From: Gnetum montanum
Taxonomy: Eukaryota > Streptophyta > Gnetopsida > Gnetales > Gnetaceae
Assembly (NCBI GenBank): GCA_015680685.1
Contig: MNCI01009017.1
Span: 5,693-42,351, forward strand
DNA: 36,659 nt
Reading direction: 5' to 3'
The notes below the pieces were generated by a model. That model was not told where the DNA came from and made no database searches. It worked only from the letters and a program-made list of their open reading frames with translations. Below, in pieces: positions 33,205 through 36,659 of the stretch. The stretch's first letter is position 1. Each line of letters starts with the position of its first letter. The position numbers and the translations under genes were made by a program.

Positions 33205-36200
33205 ATGGAAAGTACTAGGCAATGTCATGGTTGATGTAAAAGGATGGTTGTTGGACCTAGTCAACCATCTTTAATGCCTTAACCTATTTCTATTTGAATG
33301 GAGGAACCTTCAATAGAACCTCATGCAGAGAATGTGACCCCAACACCAATCTCAAATGAGGGGATAAACCAAAATAATTTCAATTACTATATTATGTAAT
33401 TCCTCCATCAAGAGATGGAGTGGAACATATTATAACCAAGATCTACAATGTATTTTAAAAAAAGTAGTAGCAGGGCTAGTCATTCTTTTGTTGATCTATT
33501 AGTTGTTAGAATGGTGGGCTTGACATGTAAGCCCCTAGTCTAAGGACTTGCTATTAATGCTGGGAATGGTAGCCTATAAATCTGTTTCTTTAATCATCCA
33601 AGATGTTCCTTGGCCTTATGAACTTCACGTCATGAGCTTAGGAGACTACAAAATCATTTTGGGGATGGATTGTTTGGTGCATTTCTAGGGTAGCTTGGAT
33701 TGTTACTGTAAGACATTATCCTTAGTAGCAGAAAAGGTGTACAAGTGATTGTGCACATGAAGCCCCCAAATATTAAGATATACTTGGCTTCATCAAGATA
33801 TTTTTACCATTTATTTCAAAAATGTCATCCTTACTTTGTAGTATTTGTTAGTGAGATTTGTTCATTGCTAGGAATTGATCAAATCCCTGTAGCCTGTGAA
33901 TTTTCTAATGTCTTTCAGTCAAAATTGCTAGGTTTTCCTTCAAGATGAGAGGTAGAGTTTTAGATTGTTCTTAAACCTAGTACTAAACCTATCTCTAGAG
34001 CTCTACATAGGATGTTACCTATCGAATTAGCAGAACTCAAAGTCCAACTTTAGAAACTTTTAGATAAAGACTTGATTCATCTAAGTGTATCTCCTTGGGG
34101 AGCTCCTATCCTCTTTGTCAAAAAGGAGGATGGAAGCATGAGATTATTCATCGAATACCAGCAACTAAATCAAGTGATGGTAAGGAACATGTATCCCTTA
34201 CCTTACATAGATGATTTATTTGACCAATTGAGGGAAGCTCAAGTGTTCTTCAAGATAGATTTAAAATCAGGATATCAATAGGTTTGCATTAGAGAAGATG
34301 ATATTTCTAAGATAGTCTTCAGGACTTGGTATGGGCATTATGAGTTCTCGGTTCTACCATTTGGAAATCATTAATGCTTTAGTAGTATTTATGCATCTCA
34401 TGAATAGTGTCATGAAGCCATAATTAGACCAATTTATCATAATTTTCATTGATGACATATTGATATATTCAGCATTGATGATCTATATGAGCATCATCTA
34501 AGAATCATCTTGTAGACAGTTAGAGAGCATCAACTATATGCTTAATCTTCAAAGTACTTATTTTGGTATTAAGGGATCCAATTCTTAGGTCATGTTATCT
34601 TAGAGGCTAGAATAGTAGTGGATCCTACTCGCATTGCTTCATCTCTCATGAAGCTATTGCAGAAGGACATTGGATTTCTTCGGATCCTCATTGTCAAGTT
34701 GCTTTTGAGGATACTTTGATGTATGTACAAATACATTAGGAGAAGGATATGGATGTATCCTTATGTAGAAGGACAAGGTGACAACATATGCCTCAAGATA
34801 ATTAAAGTGTCATGAGACATGCTACCCACCCATGCTCTTGAGTTGGGAGTAGTGGTGTTTGCCTTTATGTTTTGGCATCATTATCTCTTCAGAAAGAAAT
34901 TGATAATTTGAATTGATCGTAATGGACTCTAATATCTAATGAATCAACCACAATTGAACCTATGATTATGATTATGGGTAGCGTTATTTGCTGACTTTGA
35001 CTTTACCATCTAGTACCAGCTAGACAAAAGCAATATGGTTACAAATTCTTTGAGATAGATGGTTGGTGAACTCTATAACCTTGGGATTTTCTTAAGGGAT
35101 ATAGTGATTTTTTAGTCACAGTAGAAGTTTTGGGACTGCTTCATTGTAAGGATCAAGTATGTGTACTTATTGCCTTGTGGTAAGGTTTTCTAGAGGAGGC
35201 TCACCTTAGTTGATTTCAATGCATTTGAGTAGTAAAAAATGTATCAAATGCTAAAGAAGTTGTACTGATGGCTAGGAATGAAGAAGCAAGTTGGAGAATT
35301 TGTAGCAAAGTGCTTAATTTGTCAACAAGTTAAGTTAGAGCATTAATAACCAAGTGGCTACTTGCACACTCACATAATTCTAGAGTGGAAATGGGTGGTA
35401 ATTGGTATGGACTTCATTAACAAATTGCTTTGGACTATGAGTGGTAAGGATGTTATCCTTGTGATTGTTGACTTGTTAGGCCTACTTGATTTCTTTCTAC
35501 AAAACGTTTAGCTAGTGCTAAATTTGTAGCACTATTAATATCTATTGAGATTATTTGACCACATGGAATTCCCAGCAAGATTATATCAGATTGCAATGTT
35601 AATTCACCTTTTGATTTTGGGAAGCTTTTATGATGAGCCTAGGTAGTAGGCTGAACTTGAGTTTAGCATATCATCCTCAAATAGATGGATAGGTTGAATG
35701 GGTTAACAAGGTGTTAGAAGACATGCTTCAAACATGAATGTTAAAAAATAGTATTTTACCATTAGTAGATTTTGCCTACAACAATAACTACCAAGCAAGT
35801 TTGAAGGTGGCACCATATGAGATCTTGCATGGTAGACCTTGTAGAACACCATTGTGTTGGGTTGTAGTTGAGGATAGTTAAAAAATTAGCTTTGACATTA
35901 TCCTTCACACCATAGAGCAAACAAAGGTAATTCGAGAGTGGCTCAAGGCTACTCAAGATCATCAAGTGAGCTATGCAAATCATATAAGGAGGGCTCTTGA
36001 GTTTGTAGTAGGAGACAGGGTGTTCATTTGAATCTCTCCACTGAAGGGCCTAATGTACTTTGGATAGAAAGGTAAATTGATACCTTGTTACATTAGTCCC
36101 TTTGATATTTTTTAAGGTATTAGGGAGGTGGCATATCATGTGAGTCTACCATCACAACTCTCTAACATGCATGATGTATTCCATGTATCCATGTTGTGAC

Positions 36201-36262
36201 ATTATGTTCTTGATGAAAACCATGTAGTAGATTGGTATGAAGTGCAACTTTAGATTAATGTA
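33205..36262 (+). pseudogene. Chromovirus gag-pol relic: protease, RT, RNase H, integrase
   Basis: An ATG at 33205 starts a gag remnant that soon gives way to protease (about 33465-33720: ASHSFVD, LGDYKIILGMD), implying deletion of most of gag. RT (about 33890-34640) shows [52 protein letters not shown] and the active-site motif FIDD (34445-34456), then FLGHV. RNase H (about 34770-35060) is very decayed. The integrase has the zinc finger tail MKKQVGEFVAKCLICQQVK (about 35280-35335), the core start GMDFINK, and the C-terminal EFVVGDRVF, GKLIPCYISPFDI and HDVFHVSML (about 35998-36197). Stops such as TAG at 34051 and 34279 fall where relatives have Gln. Non-functional. No clear chromodomain remains. 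Confidence 0.85.
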
Positions 36263-36350
36263 TCCTATGTTGAACATCGAATTAAAATTATACATTGCAT
36301 GGTATGTTAACTACATAGCAAATCAAATCTATTCTAGGTGGAAGATTCTT

Positions 36351-36362
36351 AAGGGGGGAGAA
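36351..36362 (+). other. Polypurine tract
   Basis: AAGGGGGGAGAA immediately before the 3' LTR TGTAACA, the standard plus-strand primer of plant Gypsy elements. Confidence 0.85.
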
Positions 36363-36659
36363 TGTAACAACACATATTTTAGTAAAAGCTTTTGAATGCT
36401 TGAGGATGGCTAATAATATTAATATTACTTTTTTTATATATGAATAATTAATTTTTCTTAGCATATTATAAATTGTTATTACTCATTTTTACCATTATCC
36501 ATGATTAATGATTTTTACCTATCATTGGTGTGTACTAACTGGCTAAATGAGTTATGGTACGTTCTCATGAAGGCCATGGCATGGGCATGGTATGGCTGTG
36601 ATGGCTATAATGGCATGTCATGTGATTTATTCATGTAATTTTTAATTTTAATTTCACTT
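36363..36659 (+). repeat. Start of the 3' LTR, cut by the window end
   Basis: Begins TGTAACAACACATATTTTAG and follows the order of 28740-29040, with roughly 30-35 differences over 285 bp by eye (for example the shared block GCATGGGCATGGTATGGCT). Confidence 0.85.

Larger units (their letters stand above)
28740..36659 (+). mobile_element. Tekay/Del-type chromovirus (Ty3/Gypsy), 3' LTR cut by window end
   Basis: LTRs start TGTA at 28740 and 36363. Their first roughly 290 bp align in order, at about 88% identity by eye. The 5' LTR ends TGTTACA at 33147, the PBS lies at 33151, pol follows, and a polypurine tract precedes the 3' LTR. RT and integrase C-terminal motifs match the Tekay/Del group of chromoviruses. 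The internal region is only 3.2 kb because gag is nearly all missing. The roughly 12% LTR divergence and many pol stops mark an old insertion. The 5' target duplication would be ATTTA (28735-28739) but cannot be compared inside this window. Confidence 0.85.

Overview
The window looks like intergenic plant nuclear DNA, probably from a gymnosperm and most likely a conifer. This is an inference from three things: one intact class IV-type GH19 chitinase gene, otherwise AT-rich DNA packed with old and heavily mutated retroelements, and a chromovirus with very long LTRs. Only the chitinase gene (minus strand, 1388-2723, two exons) looks functional. No tRNA or rRNA genes, CRISPR arrays or bacterial-type operons were seen.

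Layout. 1-1380: AT-rich flank with a short tRNA-derived SINE (461-558) bounded by a perfect 14-bp duplication, and a 67-bp tandem repeat just 3' of the chitinase. 1388-2901: chitinase gene with TATA box and W-box. 3000-4870: a GC-rich patch with 28-bp and G-rich tandem repeats, then unassigned DNA. About 4950-7760: a plus-strand L1-type LINE relic (endonuclease, RT with YADD, C-terminal region). 7820-9210: an unidentified relic reading frame ending in a Glu/Gln-rich coiled coil, followed by a poly(A) tract at 9504-9515. 9815-11990: two diverged copies of a roughly 430-bp repeat. 11991-15362: a minus-strand non-autonomous LTR element with PPT, PBS and one unusual relic ORF but no pol. 17818-20757: minus-strand relic coding DNA of unknown type, containing a second SINE-like sequence. 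22176-23710: tandem repeats. 23816-28278: an old Gypsy element (gag plus retropepsin, Tat/Athila-like) whose protease region is split by a 1,071-bp solo LTR with a 5-bp duplication. 28740-36659: a Tekay/Del-type chromovirus with a 4.4-kb 5' LTR, a PBS, degenerate pol, a PPT and the first 297 bp of its 3' LTR, cut by the window end.

The region reads as layered insertions around one defence-type gene. I do not see a convincing new multi-gene system. The most interesting items are the unidentified ORFs in the non-autonomous LTR element and in the poly(A)-tailed relic, the SINE with its duplication, and the cleanly resolved solo LTR. Many relic frames carry numerous stops but few frameshifts, which suggests decay mainly by base substitution; this may reflect loss of methylated cytosines.
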